Positions 27,496-35,939 of a DNA stretch of 48,259 nucleotides are shown here, one piece after another. How positions within the stretch are numbered: position 1 is the first letter of the stretch; the number at the start of each line of letters is the position of its first letter. The position numbers were made by a program, and so were the translations under genes. The stretch lies in the NCBI GenBank assembly GCA_029010715.1, contig JAQXKZ010000005.1:1-48259 (forward strand), read 5' to 3'. The notes beneath the pieces are model-generated. The model had not been told where the DNA came from. It did not search any database and saw nothing but the letters and a program-made list of their open reading frames with translations. Origin of the DNA: Clostridiales bacterium (GTDB lineage Bacteria; Bacillota; Clostridia; Oscillospirales; Oscillospiraceae).

Positions 27496-28416
27496 TCAGT
27501 CAAAAAAGTGCATTCCGGCGGGTACTACAAGCTTCATTGCCCCGGGAATGAGCCGGATATTGACGTCTTTGGCATAGAGTGCTTCTCCGTCGACATTGAC
27601 GACATTCTCCTCGTCAAAGCTGATGGTGACCTCGTCGGTCTGTATGCGCGTTATATAGCCCGGACACTCTTCATATTTTCCGGCCGCGTATTTGCCGATC
27701 ATTCTGGCGAGGGTAATAATGTCGACCTTCTTTACAACAAAAACGTCGAGCAGACCGTCGTCCGGGCGTGCGGTCAGGCTGGGGTTGAAGCCGCCGCCGT
27801 AGTAACGGCCGTTGCAGGCGCAGACCAGCGCAAGCTCCTCGTCAACAAAGTAGTTCTTCATCCTTACGCGCATATGGCGGTTTATGCCCTTGAAAACGTT
27901 TACGACGGTGGAAACTACATAGCCCGTAGCCCCGCCGATGACGGGGATCTTGCTGTATTTATGTACGGTTGTGCCGATACGCGCGTCAATTCCGACCGAG
28001 CATATATTCGAGCAGTAGCGCCCGTTGCAGTCAATTAGGTCTATCGGACGCTCGCCGCCGTCGAGCAGCGCGTCGAGATCCCGGTACAAATCCTTATCGG
28101 GGCCGAACATGCGGCAGAAGTCGTTGCCGGTACCGGTCGGGAAGGGCGCGACGGCCACATTATCGAGTCCTGCCGCTCCGCAGACGCATTCGTTGAGTGT
28201 GCCGTCTCCTCCGCAGGCGTAGACGCGCAGATGCTCGTTCCGCGTGGCTTCCTCGCGGATCTTCCCGGGTGCGTCCATTGGCGCCCTGGTGACGTAGATA
28301 TCATAGGTGTCGGTGCTGTCGGCACGGCGCGCAAATGCCGCTTCGACCTTTTCACGGACGACGCCGGTCTTGTCGCTGCCGCCGGCGGTGGGATTGACTA
28401 TAAACAGGTGCTTCAT
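27496..28416 (-). CDS. Diacylglycerol/lipid kinase family protein (YegS/DagK-like)
   Basis: A 306-residue cytoplasmic lipid kinase of the DAGK catalytic family. The N-terminal strand IVNPTAGGSDKTG is followed by the nucleotide-binding signature YACGGDGTLNECVCG (about residue 65), then PFPTGTGNDFCRMFG, as in DgkB/YegS. The C-terminal beta-sandwich has GGFNPSLTARPDDGLLDVF. AGGAG precedes the ATG at good spacing. It probably phosphorylates diacylglycerol or a related lipid for phospholipid recycling. It has no transmembrane segments. It is co-oriented with, and 62 bases downstream of, the methyltransferase gene. Substrate choice (DAG or another lipid) is not determinable. Confidence 0.9.
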   Translation of the reverse strand: MKHLFIVNPTAGGSDKTGVVREKVEAAFARRADSTDTYDIYVTRAPMDAPGKIREEATRNEHLRVYACGGDGTLNECVCGAAGLDNVAVAPFPTGTGNDFCRMFGPDKDLYRDLDALLDGGERPIDLIDCNGRYCSNICSVGIDARIGTTVHKYSKIPVIGGATGYVVSTVVNVFKGINRHMRVRMKNYFVDEELALVCACNGRYYGGGFNPSLTARPDDGLLDVFVVKKVDIITLARMIGKYAAGKYEECPGYITRIQTDEVTISFDEENVVNVDGEALYAKDVNIRLIPGAMKLVVPAGMHFFD

Positions 28417-28478
28417 TTTCTGTCTCCTTTGAAGCGCGCGGATACCGCCGAACGGAGTTTTCCCGCGCCGTGTTATTT

Positions 28479-29591
28479 TTATTTAAAGTACATGAACAGA
28501 TCGCATTTGATCATGCCGTTGTATAGCTTGCGCTTCCTGTCGGCGGTCTTTCCGAAGCAGCGTTCAAACTCGGTATGCGAGGAGAGCAGATAAAGCTGCC
28601 AGTTCTCACTGTTGAGATAAGCCTTACCGAAGCCGCGGTAGAGCTGCTCGGCCTGCTGCTTTTCCATTATTCGCTCGCCGTAGGGCGGGTTCGTGACGAT
28701 AACGCCACGCTCCGTTTTGCGGTCGAAGTCCATCGCGTCGGCGATTTCGAAACGGACGCAGTCGTCGACGCCGGCGCGCCTGGCATTCTCGCGTGCGATC
28801 TCGACGGCCTTCGGGTCAATGTCCGAGCCGACTATATTATAGCTGCCGTGATATTCCTTCGATATCGCGGCCTCACGCTCCTGCTCCCAAATGCGCCGGT
28901 CGATACTCTTCCAGCTCATCGCGGTGAAGCCGCGGTCAAGCCCGGGGGCGCGGTTCTTTGCGATCAGCGCGGCCTCAATGGGTATCGTGCCGCTGCCGCA
29001 GAAGGGATCGCAGAAATCATCGCGTCCGCGGTAGCGCGAGAGCTTGACCATGGCGGCGGCCATGGTCTCCTTGAGCGGGGCGGCGTTGTGCGCGGGACGG
29101 TAGCCGCGCTTGTGCAGACCGTCGCCCGAGGTATCTATGCAGAGCGAGACGCGGTCCTTCATTATGGAGAACTGAATCTGATAGAGCGCGCCGGTCTCAG
29201 GAAACCACTCGATGCCATGGACCTTCTTCAGGCGCTCTGCGACTGCCTTTTTGATGATCCTCTGACAGTCGGAAACGGAGAAGAGCCTGGAGTTGAGACT
29301 GTAGCCCTTGACGGGAAAAGCCCCGTCACGAGGGATTACGGCCTCCCAGGGAAGTGCTTTGGTGCCCTCGAAAAGCTCGTCAAAGCTCAGCGCGTCGAAG
29401 CGCCCGATCTCGATCAGCACGCGCTCTCCGATGCGCAGGCATATGTTGGCGCGTGCCAGAGCCTCGTCGCCGCCGGTAAAATAGACTCTTCCGTTCTCGG
29501 ATGTGACGTTTGCCATGTCCATTCTTTTGAGCTCGTCGGCAATAGGGCCTTCAAGACCGAGCAGACATGGTACACAGAATTGATAATCCAT
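28479..29591 (-). CDS. THUMP-domain class I RNA methyltransferase (RlmL/YpsC-like)
   Basis: A 370-residue 23S rRNA guanine-N2 methyltransferase-type protein. The THUMP RNA-binding domain is about residues 45-155. The SAM-binding Rossmann region starts at DFCDPFCGSGTIPIEAALIA and IVGSDIDPKAVEIARENARRAG. The catalytic motif is VTNPPYGERI, the NPPY that places the target amino group. I choose the ATG at 29591, preceded by GGGAGAAAAT; an ATG at 29612 lacks a ribosome-binding site. Relatives modify G2445 (RlmL N-terminal domain). The specific base is inferred from family only. Confidence 0.88.
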   Translation of the reverse strand: MDYQFCVPCLLGLEGPIADELKRMDMANVTSENGRVYFTGGDEALARANICLRIGERVLIEIGRFDALSFDELFEGTKALPWEAVIPRDGAFPVKGYSLNSRLFSVSDCQRIIKKAVAERLKKVHGIEWFPETGALYQIQFSIMKDRVSLCIDTSGDGLHKRGYRPAHNAAPLKETMAAAMVKLSRYRGRDDFCDPFCGSGTIPIEAALIAKNRAPGLDRGFTAMSWKSIDRRIWEQEREAAISKEYHGSYNIVGSDIDPKAVEIARENARRAGVDDCVRFEIADAMDFDRKTERGVIVTNPPYGERIMEKQQAEQLYRGFGKAYLNSENWQLYLLSSHTEFERCFGKTADRKRKLYNGMIKCDLFMYFK

Positions 29592-29632
29592 ATTTTCTCC
29601 CGATGATTCCATAAAAAATACAAATCTAATAA

Positions 29633-29661
29633 ATAATACTACAAATATTTTATATTGTAAA
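29633..29661 (-). promoter_or_regulatory. Sigma-A-type promoter for the RNA methyltransferase gene
   Basis: On the minus strand: -35 TTTACA (29656-29661), a 17-bp spacer and -10 TATTAT (29633-29638), about 42 bases upstream of the chosen start codon. Confidence 0.75.
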
Positions 29662-29724
29662 TGGATTCCGGCAAATTATTAAGCCCGGATTTGGAAAATG
29701 CGGGGTCAGCCGTTTTTGAAAATG

Positions 29725-29750
29725 GGAACGTGAAACAATTTGATTTCGTC
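29725..29750 (+). promoter_or_regulatory. Putative ECF-sigma promoter (GGAACG-N16-CGTC)
   Basis: -35 GGAACG (29725-29730) and -10 CGTC (29747-29750) are separated by 16 bp, the classic ECF arrangement, about 43 bases before the lipoprotein start codon. Because the operon encodes an ECF sigma factor, autoregulation is the simple reading. Confidence 0.6.
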
Positions 29751-29792
29751 AAGGGTATTACAGGTGAAAGTATAAAATGAGGGGGACGCCTT

Positions 29793-30650
29793 ATGAAATA
29801 CAGAAGAGAAGTACTGACTGCGCTTATCTGCGCGGCGCTTGTATCGTGCGGGCTTCTCGCCGGCTGCGGGGAAAGAGCGGAAGCGGAAACGAACGATACG
29901 GCTCGGAGTGCCGTCGCATCGGGGACATCCACGGCTGAGCCGGAGACGGCAGTGCCGGTAAAGCCCTCGCCGGAGCAGACTGAAGAGATAAGGGCGCTGA
30001 CGCGCGAGGAATACGAGGCGTATTTCCGCGAGAGGAGCGTGGTCGATGGCAAGCTCAGCATTAACGGCGTCAACGACGCCTGCCTTAAAGAGCTGCCTGA
30101 GGACGAGGAGCAGAGCTTCATAATCTCCTACGACCCGTATTACCTGACAAGCACCGGGTACAGGGAGATATACGGAAAGATAATGGAGCTTATGGCCGAA
30201 CGCGGTGCCGTAGTCAATAAAACGCAGTCTGAGCTCATTGCGGCGGGCGGGAACGGCAGCACTACGCTGGAGGAGGACGCGGCAGCCTGGTATGAGGAAA
30301 ACGGCGGTAAGCTCCCGCCGGAGTATTATGAGCTTGGGGAGCGGATAGACGAACTGATTGCACAGGCCGCGCCCATATGCCGTGAGCTTGACTGCGATAA
30401 CTGCATGAAAACGGCGCAGGCCTTCTCCGGGCTCGGCTTTGATGCGAGAGTCATGCGGTATAGCTGCGGCTCTGAGCCGGATAACGGGATGGCTCCGACC
30501 TTTGGCCCGGAATATGTCTGCATAGTCCGGGCGAAACCGTCGCAGCTGTACGGCGTGGGCTCTGAGCTCGGAGACATGTACGTGCTGCGGAACGTGCTGG
30601 ACGGGGAGACGGAGCGCTGTTATACAATACAGGTATGGCCGGAGGGGTGA
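29793..30650 (+). CDS. Lipoprotein of unknown function, ECF-sigma operon
   Basis: A 285-residue secreted lipoprotein. The signal peptide MKYRREVLTALICAALVSCG continues to the lipobox LLAGC (Cys at about residue 25). A Ser/Thr/Pro-rich linker of about 40 residues and a soluble domain with no recognised fold follow. A pair of cysteines (LDCDNCMK) lies around residue 210. GAGGGGG precedes the ATG. It is first in a three-gene operon with an ECF sigma factor 10 bases downstream and a membrane regulator after that. It may be a sensor or a member of the sigma regulon. No function is proposed. Confidence 0.75.
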   Translation: MKYRREVLTALICAALVSCGLLAGCGERAEAETNDTARSAVASGTSTAEPETAVPVKPSPEQTEEIRALTREEYEAYFRERSVVDGKLSINGVNDACLKELPEDEEQSFIISYDPYYLTSTGYREIYGKIMELMAERGAVVNKTQSELIAAGGNGSTTLEEDAAAWYEENGGKLPPEYYELGERIDELIAQAAPICRELDCDNCMKTAQAFSGLGFDARVMRYSCGSEPDNGMAPTFGPEYVCIVRAKPSQLYGVGSELGDMYVLRNVLDGETERCYTIQVWPEG

Positions 30651-30660
30651 GCCTATACAT

Positions 30661-31140
30661 ATGAACAATGAGGAATTTGAGACGCTGGCGAAGCGCCATA
30701 TGGACATGGTTTACCGATTGGCCTTTAACTATATGAAAAGCGCGAGCGACGCCGACGACGTGACACAGAATGTGCTTCTTCGGCTGCTGAAAAACGGGAA
30801 GCCGTTTGCAAGCGGGGAGCACGCACGTTACTGGCTCGTGCGAGTGACGGTAAATGAATGCCGGCGCGCTCTGCGTTCGCCGTGGCGACGGGTCGGTGAC
30901 ATCGGAGAATACGCGGAGTCGCTGCAGTTTGAGACGCCTGAGCACAGCGAACTTTTCTATGCCGTGATGGAGCTGCCGGAGAAATACCGTACGGCGATAT
31001 ACCTGCATTACTACGAGGGCTATTCCACGAAAGAGATAGCGGAGATAATCGGGGTGCCTGCGGCGACCGTGCGGACACGGCTGCGGCGCGCACGCGAGCA
31101 GCTCAAAACCGGACTGAAGGAGGCGGGAAGCAATGTTTGA
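30661..31140 (+). CDS. ECF-type RNA polymerase sigma factor
   Basis: A 159-residue sigma-70-family factor of SigW/RpoE type. Region 2 is MDMVYRLAFNYMKSASDADDVTQNVLLRLL. Region 4 is LPEKYRTAIYLHYYEGYSTKEIAEIIGVPAATVRTRLRRAREQL, with a clean helix-turn-helix. The ATG at 30661 follows a GGAGGGG at a rather long spacing (about 14 bases), so translation may be coupled to the lipoprotein. It overlaps the downstream regulator by eight bases, as in sigma/anti-sigma pairs. An ECF-like promoter lies ahead of the operon. The regulon is unknown. Confidence 0.92.
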   Translation: MNNEEFETLAKRHMDMVYRLAFNYMKSASDADDVTQNVLLRLLKNGKPFASGEHARYWLVRVTVNECRRALRSPWRRVGDIGEYAESLQFETPEHSELFYAVMELPEKYRTAIYLHYYEGYSTKEIAEIIGVPAATVRTRLRRAREQLKTGLKEAGSNV

Positions 31141-31924
31141 CGAAAAACTCTATAAAGAGAGCTTCTCGGCTCTCCGCGCACCGGAAGATACTCTGGAGCG
31201 CGTCTGCGATAAGCTGCGCCGGGGTTCTCACAGGCGCGTACCCCGAACGGCCCTGCTTGCGGCGATACTTGTGCCGCTGTTTATCATCAGCGCCTTTGCC
31301 ATAGGCTATAACGCAATACACGCCCACAAGACCGAAAAAGGAGAGACAATGTCCGGCAGCGTTATGCAGGTCAATATTGATACCGGACTGCCGGAGAGCC
31401 GCCGTGTAGAGCACAGCGGAACGGGCATGTGGTTCTCTTTTGACATCGCCGGCGAATGCCGGGAGGTGAAAATATGTCCGGGCTGGCTGCCTGAAGACGA
31501 TCCGCAGGCCCGGGGCTACATTGACGGCGTCGCGCAGAAGCGCATTGTGGACGGCGAGGGCGATGGGATTGCGTACTGTATCGAGGTGTACAACGGCGGG
31601 CAGCTTCGGGACATGAAGTATTTTTTAACCGGCGAGTGCGTGCTCGTAAGGCAGGACACATGGAACGGCTATGACAGGATAGAGGTTGAGGCAAAGCACA
31701 GCAACCCGCCGTGGAGGGATGACTGGACTGACTACCACCTTATACTGTTCTCGTCGGAGTACGGCTATATGATTCACATCGGCGGACAGAACGACGCCGG
31801 AGCGGATATGGAGGCGATGGAGGAGATAGCGGAAAACCTTAAAGTCGTGATCGGCGATGAACAGGCCGCGCGGCCGCAGAGGGGCGGCGCGGATATCTGC
31901 AGTATGGATATAGCCCGCGGCTGA
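31133..31924 (+). CDS. Probable membrane anti-sigma factor with extracytoplasmic DUF4367-like domain
   Basis: A 263-residue protein. The cytoplasmic N-terminus (about 38 residues, ALRAPEDTLERVCDKLRR) precedes one transmembrane helix (TALLAAILVPLFIISAFAIGY). The remaining 200 residues are outside the membrane and resemble the DUF4367-like domain of clostridial anti-sigma factors (DTWNGYDRIEVEAKH, HLILFSSEYGYMIHIGG). It overlaps the ECF sigma gene by eight bases. By topology and position it should tether the sigma factor and release it on an envelope signal. The domain name is by recollection, and biochemical function is inferred. Confidence 0.72.
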   Translation: MFDEKLYKESFSALRAPEDTLERVCDKLRRGSHRRVPRTALLAAILVPLFIISAFAIGYNAIHAHKTEKGETMSGSVMQVNIDTGLPESRRVEHSGTGMWFSFDIAGECREVKICPGWLPEDDPQARGYIDGVAQKRIVDGEGDGIAYCIEVYNGGQLRDMKYFLTGECVLVRQDTWNGYDRIEVEAKHSNPPWRDDWTDYHLILFSSEYGYMIHIGGQNDAGADMEAMEEIAENLKVVIGDEQAARPQRGGADICSMDIARG

Positions 31925-31967
31925 AGCTGAAAAGCGCGGCTGTAGTTTTTACTGACTCTTTTTTGTG

Positions 31968-31996
31968 TTGAATTCTCAGCATGGACGAAGTATAAT
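31968..31996 (+). promoter_or_regulatory. Sigma-A-type promoter for the lysozyme-like lipoprotein
   Basis: -35 TTGAAT (31968-31973), a 17-bp spacer and -10 TATAAT (31991-31996), 48 bases upstream of the start codon. Confidence 0.8.
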
Positions 31997-32044
31997 ACTT
32001 AAATATAAAAATTGGAAAATATTTCATGCGGAGAATTTTGATAT

Positions 32045-33223
32045 ATGAGAGCACCCGGAAGATACATGGCCGCGCTGCTTGTCGCGGCGTCCATACTGAG
32101 CCTTGCCGGCTGCGGCGATAAACCGGAGGCTGCCCCGGCGCCGCCGTCTGCGACGCCTGCAACAACGGCAAGCCCCGAGCCGACGCCTGCGGCCACGCCG
32201 GAGCCGATGCCTGTCCCGACTCCTGAGCCGACAGTGACGCCGAATCCCAATGTCCCGGTGATCACCATAAGCGGTGCGACCGAGCCTTCAGACATGCAGC
32301 AATACAATGTGGCGGATCTGCGCGGAATTATAAAAACGAGCAGGGGCCAGCTCACCTGCGTCTGCGGCCGGCTGACCGACGAGAGGGGAGAGACAGTACA
32401 GGAGTATACGTATATTCCGTACATGCCGGAGTTCAGCCTCGCCGGTACGCTCAACGCGGATATGCACTTTGGCGATCTCCCTGTCGGGACCTATACGTAC
32501 CGGCTGAGTGCCGCCGCCGAGAATGGGGCGGAAAAGGCCGATGCTGTGCTGATTGAAAAGACCTTCACCGTGTCACCGCGTGAACAGCAGAGCGGCAAGA
32601 CAACAAATACACCTGCTGAGCCTGCGGCCGGTACGGACGCTTCGCATAGCACCCCGGCGCATACAGGCAGCGTGGAGGTGAAAAAGGAGTATAAGGCGCT
32701 GACTACCTACGACTCCGGCAATGCCGGGCGCATCTGGAACTATTTCATAGAGCAGCTGGAAAACCCGTACAGCACGGCTGCCATACTTGCCTGTATCGAG
32801 ACCGAGAGCGGCTGCAATCCTGAGCGCGTCGAGGGAGATTTTACGACCGAGCACTACTTCTCTCAGGATTATACCGAGAGCGTCGACAACGGCTCCGTCA
32901 GCCGGGAGGCATTTATAAAGTACCTGCCGAAGGACAAGTGCGGCCACGGCTACGGTCTGTGCCAGTGGACGGGCGAGCGCAAAGGCGCGCTGTACGATCT
33001 GGCACAGGAGCGCGGTACTTCAGTCGGTGACGTCACAACACAGTGCGAGTTTATGATGCAGGAGCTGACGGCAGACTACCCGGAGCTGCTGGAGTACCTG
33101 AAAACCGCCGATGATGAACAGTCTGCCACGCTGGAGTTTTCCAGGACCTATCTGCAGACGCTCATATACGGCGGCCGTACGACTCTTGCGAAAGAATTTC
33201 TGGACAAATACGCGCTGGCATAA
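32045..33223 (+). CDS. Lipoprotein with C-terminal phage-tail-lysozyme-like domain
   Basis: A 392-residue secreted lipoprotein. The signal peptide ends at lipobox LAGC (Cys at about residue 22). A long Pro/Thr/Glu spacer (ATPEPMPVPTPEPTVTP) follows, then an Ig-like segment around residues 75-180, and a C-terminal catalytic-looking domain (about 215-390). The latter resembles phage tail lysozyme: IWNYFIEQLENPYSTAAILACIETESG with the catalytic Glu, then KCGHGYGLCQWTGERKGALYDLA. It probably cleaves peptidoglycan at the surface. The gene has its own promoter and terminator. It is chromosomal in style, not in a phage cluster, so a wall-remodelling role is likelier than lysis. Confidence 0.8.
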   Translation: MRAPGRYMAALLVAASILSLAGCGDKPEAAPAPPSATPATTASPEPTPAATPEPMPVPTPEPTVTPNPNVPVITISGATEPSDMQQYNVADLRGIIKTSRGQLTCVCGRLTDERGETVQEYTYIPYMPEFSLAGTLNADMHFGDLPVGTYTYRLSAAAENGAEKADAVLIEKTFTVSPREQQSGKTTNTPAEPAAGTDASHSTPAHTGSVEVKKEYKALTTYDSGNAGRIWNYFIEQLENPYSTAAILACIETESGCNPERVEGDFTTEHYFSQDYTESVDNGSVSREAFIKYLPKDKCGHGYGLCQWTGERKGALYDLAQERGTSVGDVTTQCEFMMQELTADYPELLEYLKTADDEQSATLEFSRTYLQTLIYGGRTTLAKEFLDKYALA

Positions 33224-33246
33224 CACAGCTGCACGGATAAACAATA

Positions 33247-33280
33247 AAAACGGCACCTGAGTCTCTCAGGTGCCGTTTTA
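33247..33280 (+). terminator. Terminator after the lysozyme-like lipoprotein gene
   Basis: A 14-bp stem (33247-33260 with 33266-33279) with a short loop ends in TTTTA, with AAAA on the left arm, so it could act in both directions. Confidence 0.88.
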
Positions 33281-33379
33281 GCGCCTGAACCGGCCGAGCT
33301 GCCGCCGTGTAGTGATTAATTCCAGAAACACAGCCCTGTACGGATAAAAATTCGTGCATTTATGATATGCCCTCCGGGC

Positions 33380-33408
33380 TTGTAATTCAGACGATCTTGT
33401 GCTAAACT
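33380..33408 (+). promoter_or_regulatory. Sigma-A-type promoter of the hom-aspartokinase-asd operon
   Basis: -35 TTGTAA (33380-33385), a 17-bp spacer and -10 TAAACT (33403-33408), about 53 bases upstream of hom. No attenuator or riboswitch was recognised between them. Confidence 0.65.
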
Positions 33409-33461
33409 GTCCACATCAGAAAAACAAATGTCCGCGAAATACGGACGATGGAGGCGCAGAT

Positions 33462-34607
33462 ATGAAGGTTGCAGTTTTAGGGTTCGGAACGGTCGGTAAG
33501 GGCGTGTACGAGATGCTCGCGCATGCCGATGGTCTGGAGCAGGGGCCTGTACTTGTCAGACCCGGAAAGGCGGATGAGCCATGGAAAATTTCCGACATAA
33601 ACGGGATCGTATCCGACGTATCCGTCGGCGCGGTCGCTGAGGTGATGGGCGGCGTGGAGCCCGCGTTTTCCTACTGTGCCGCGGCCCTGAAGGCCGGTAA
33701 GCATGTTGTGACCTCCAACAAGGCGCTGGTTGCCGCAAAGGGCATAGAGCTTGCGGCGCTTGCGAGGGAGCATAAGGCTGCTTTCCTTTTCAGCGCGGCC
33801 TGCGGCGGCGGCGTGCCGTTTCTGCACAATCTCTCCCTGGCTGTACTGAGCGACCGTATAGAGAGCCTCGGGGGCATACTTAACGGCACGACTAACTACA
33901 TGCTCGACGCTATGCAGCGCCGCGGCCTTGACTACGCTTCCGCGCTCGCGGACGCGCAGCGCCTCGGGTACGCGGAGGCCGACCCGACGGCGGATGTATC
34001 CGGTCTCGATGCGCTGCGGAAGATAATGCTCGGCTGCGCGGTCGGCTTTGGCCTGCTGCCGGTCGAAGGCCTGGACTGCGAGGGCATTGAGAGCTTCAGT
34101 GCGGCCGACGCTGCAGACCTCAAAAAGCGTGGCCTGTGCTGCCGGCTGCTTGCCCGCGGCGGAAAGAGCGCTTCGGGCGTCTATGCGTATGTCGAGCCGA
34201 TGGCGCTCGGCGCCTCCGCTGCCGAGTGCTCGGTGCTCGATAACTTCAATATGGCGCGCTACCGCGGGGTAAACTCCGGCGATATAATCATGATAGGCCA
34301 GGGGGCCGGCCGCTGGCCTACCGCCTCTGCGGTACTCAGAGACCTGAGCTGCATCCTCCGCGGCGAACGCGCTATGCTGGGCGCAGGCTGCGTAAGCGGC
34401 AAGGCCGATAACAGCGGCTGCGCGCATTCGTATTATGTGCGCCTGCCCGCCGGATATGCCGGCCGTCTGCCCGTCAAAGAAGCCTGGAGGGACGGCGGCG
34501 ACGCCAGAGTTATCACGGAGCCGGTCAGCGTCGCGGACATGCATGCGCTTGCGGCGGAGCTCAGGGGCAGCGGCGCCGGTATATTCTTTGCCGCGCTGGA
34601 GGACTGA
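33462..34607 (+). CDS. hom: Homoserine dehydrogenase
   Basis: A 381-residue NAD(P)-dependent enzyme reducing aspartate semialdehyde to homoserine for threonine and methionine synthesis. The Rossmann start is VAVLGFGTVGKGVYEML; the catalytic core includes NKALVAAKG, ACGGGVPFLHNL, GGILNGTTNYMLDAM and GYAEADPTADVSGLDALRK. The C-terminus is short: the usual ACT domain is represented at most by about 55 residues, compared with roughly 80 in the 430-residue Bacillus form. GGAGGCG precedes the ATG at 33462. An aspartokinase gene follows after three bases. Confidence 0.94.
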   Translation: MKVAVLGFGTVGKGVYEMLAHADGLEQGPVLVRPGKADEPWKISDINGIVSDVSVGAVAEVMGGVEPAFSYCAAALKAGKHVVTSNKALVAAKGIELAALAREHKAAFLFSAACGGGVPFLHNLSLAVLSDRIESLGGILNGTTNYMLDAMQRRGLDYASALADAQRLGYAEADPTADVSGLDALRKIMLGCAVGFGLLPVEGLDCEGIESFSAADAADLKKRGLCCRLLARGGKSASGVYAYVEPMALGASAAECSVLDNFNMARYRGVNSGDIIMIGQGAGRWPTASAVLRDLSCILRGERAMLGAGCVSGKADNSGCAHSYYVRLPAGYAGRLPVKEAWRDGGDARVITEPVSVADMHALAAELRGSGAGIFFAALED

Positions 34608-34610
34608 GAT

Positions 34611-35921
34611 ATGAAGGTGGCGAAGTTTGGCGGTTCCTCGGTGGCTGGCGCCGGTCAGTTCAGAAAAGTAAAGGCGATCGTTGAATCCGACCCGGAGCGC
34701 AGGATAGTCGTGATCTCTGCCGCAGGCAAAAGGGACCCGGACGACCATAAGCTGACGGACCTCCTGTACCTGTGCCATGCGCACCTGAATTACGGTGTGT
34801 CATGCAGCGATATTTTTCATACAATACAGCAGCGGCTCACCGGTATCAGAGACGAGCTGGGCCTGAAGTACGACGTTGAAGCGGAGCTGAGCGCGCTCGA
34901 AAAGAGCCTGAGCAAGGACAGTCAGGTGGACTTTCTGGTGTCGCGCGGCGAGTACTTCACTTCGCGGCTGATGGCCGAGTTTCTCGGGTATACCTTCGTC
35001 GACGCGGCTGACTGCGTGTTCTTCAACTTTGACGGCAGCATAGACTTTGAGCATACCTATGAGGCGATCGCGGCGGCCTCGGAACAGTACGGACGGATAG
35101 TCATTCCGGGATTCTACGGAAAAGTCAGCACGGGCAGGGTAAAGGTCATGACGCGCGGCGGGAGCGATATCACGGGTTCGCTCGCGGCGGTAGCCGTGAA
35201 TGCGGAGGTCTATGAAAACTGGACCGACGTATCCGGTATTCTCATGGCTGACCCGCGCATCGTTGCGAACCCGGAGCCTATAAAGAAGATAACCTACGCG
35301 GAGCTGCGGGAGCTGGCGTTCATGGGTGCGACGGTGCTCCATGAGGAATCTGTGCAGCCGGTGCGCGAGAAGGGCATACCTCTCAATATCAGAAATACCA
35401 ACCGCCCGCAGGATCCCGGCACCATGATCGTCGGCAGCATCGACCGCGAAAACAGTGACGAGCGCTTTATAACCGGTATAGCCGGCCGCAGGAATTTCAC
35501 CATAATCACCGTGCAGAAGCATGACATGAACACGAGCCTTATGCTGCGTCAGGCCCTCGAGGTGTTTGACCGCTACCATGCGCCCGTTGAGCACATTGCT
35601 CTTGGACTTGATTCCTTCGCGCTTGTGACATCAAGCACCGGACTCGGAGAGAGCGTGTATCAGCTTATGGGCGAATTGCAGAAAACCTGCCGCCCGGATA
35701 AGCTGGAGCAGCAGGACGGCATATCACTTGTCGCGGCTGTCGGACGCAAGATGCCGTTCAGACCCGGCACCTCAGGCAAACTGTTCAGGGCGCTCGGCGA
35801 GGCCGGCGTGAACATCCGCACCATCGCCCAGGGAGCGGATGAGCTATCAATAATTGTGGGCGTGTCAAACAGCGACTATGAAACGGCCATCCGCGTGCTG
35901 TACGACGGATTTGCCGGATAA
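34611..35921 (+). CDS. Aspartate kinase
   Basis: A 436-residue aspartokinase, the first step of the aspartate-family pathway. The N-terminal KFGGSSVAGAGQFRKV binds ATP and aspartate. Further signatures are SRGEYFTSRLMAEFLG, TRGGSDITGSLAAVA, WTDVSGILMADPRIV, MGATVLHEESVQPV and NIRNTNRPQDPGTMI. C-terminal tandem ACT regulatory domains span about residues 290-436. It starts three bases after hom, so the two are translationally linked. Which amino acid provides feedback inhibition (Lys or Thr) cannot be read from the sequence. I leave the symbol blank because lysC, thrA and dapG forms are not distinguishable here. Confidence 0.95.
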   Translation: MKVAKFGGSSVAGAGQFRKVKAIVESDPERRIVVISAAGKRDPDDHKLTDLLYLCHAHLNYGVSCSDIFHTIQQRLTGIRDELGLKYDVEAELSALEKSLSKDSQVDFLVSRGEYFTSRLMAEFLGYTFVDAADCVFFNFDGSIDFEHTYEAIAAASEQYGRIVIPGFYGKVSTGRVKVMTRGGSDITGSLAAVAVNAEVYENWTDVSGILMADPRIVANPEPIKKITYAELRELAFMGATVLHEESVQPVREKGIPLNIRNTNRPQDPGTMIVGSIDRENSDERFITGIAGRRNFTIITVQKHDMNTSLMLRQALEVFDRYHAPVEHIALGLDSFALVTSSTGLGESVYQLMGELQKTCRPDKLEQQDGISLVAAVGRKMPFRPGTSGKLFRALGEAGVNIRTIAQGADELSIIVGVSNSDYETAIRVLYDGFAG

Positions 35922-35939
35922 TTTAAGGGGGAGAATAAC

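Noticed and set aside
32045-33223. Prophage lysin
   Set aside because: The gene encodes a lipoprotein with a long linker, has its own promoter and terminator, and no phage genes are near it.
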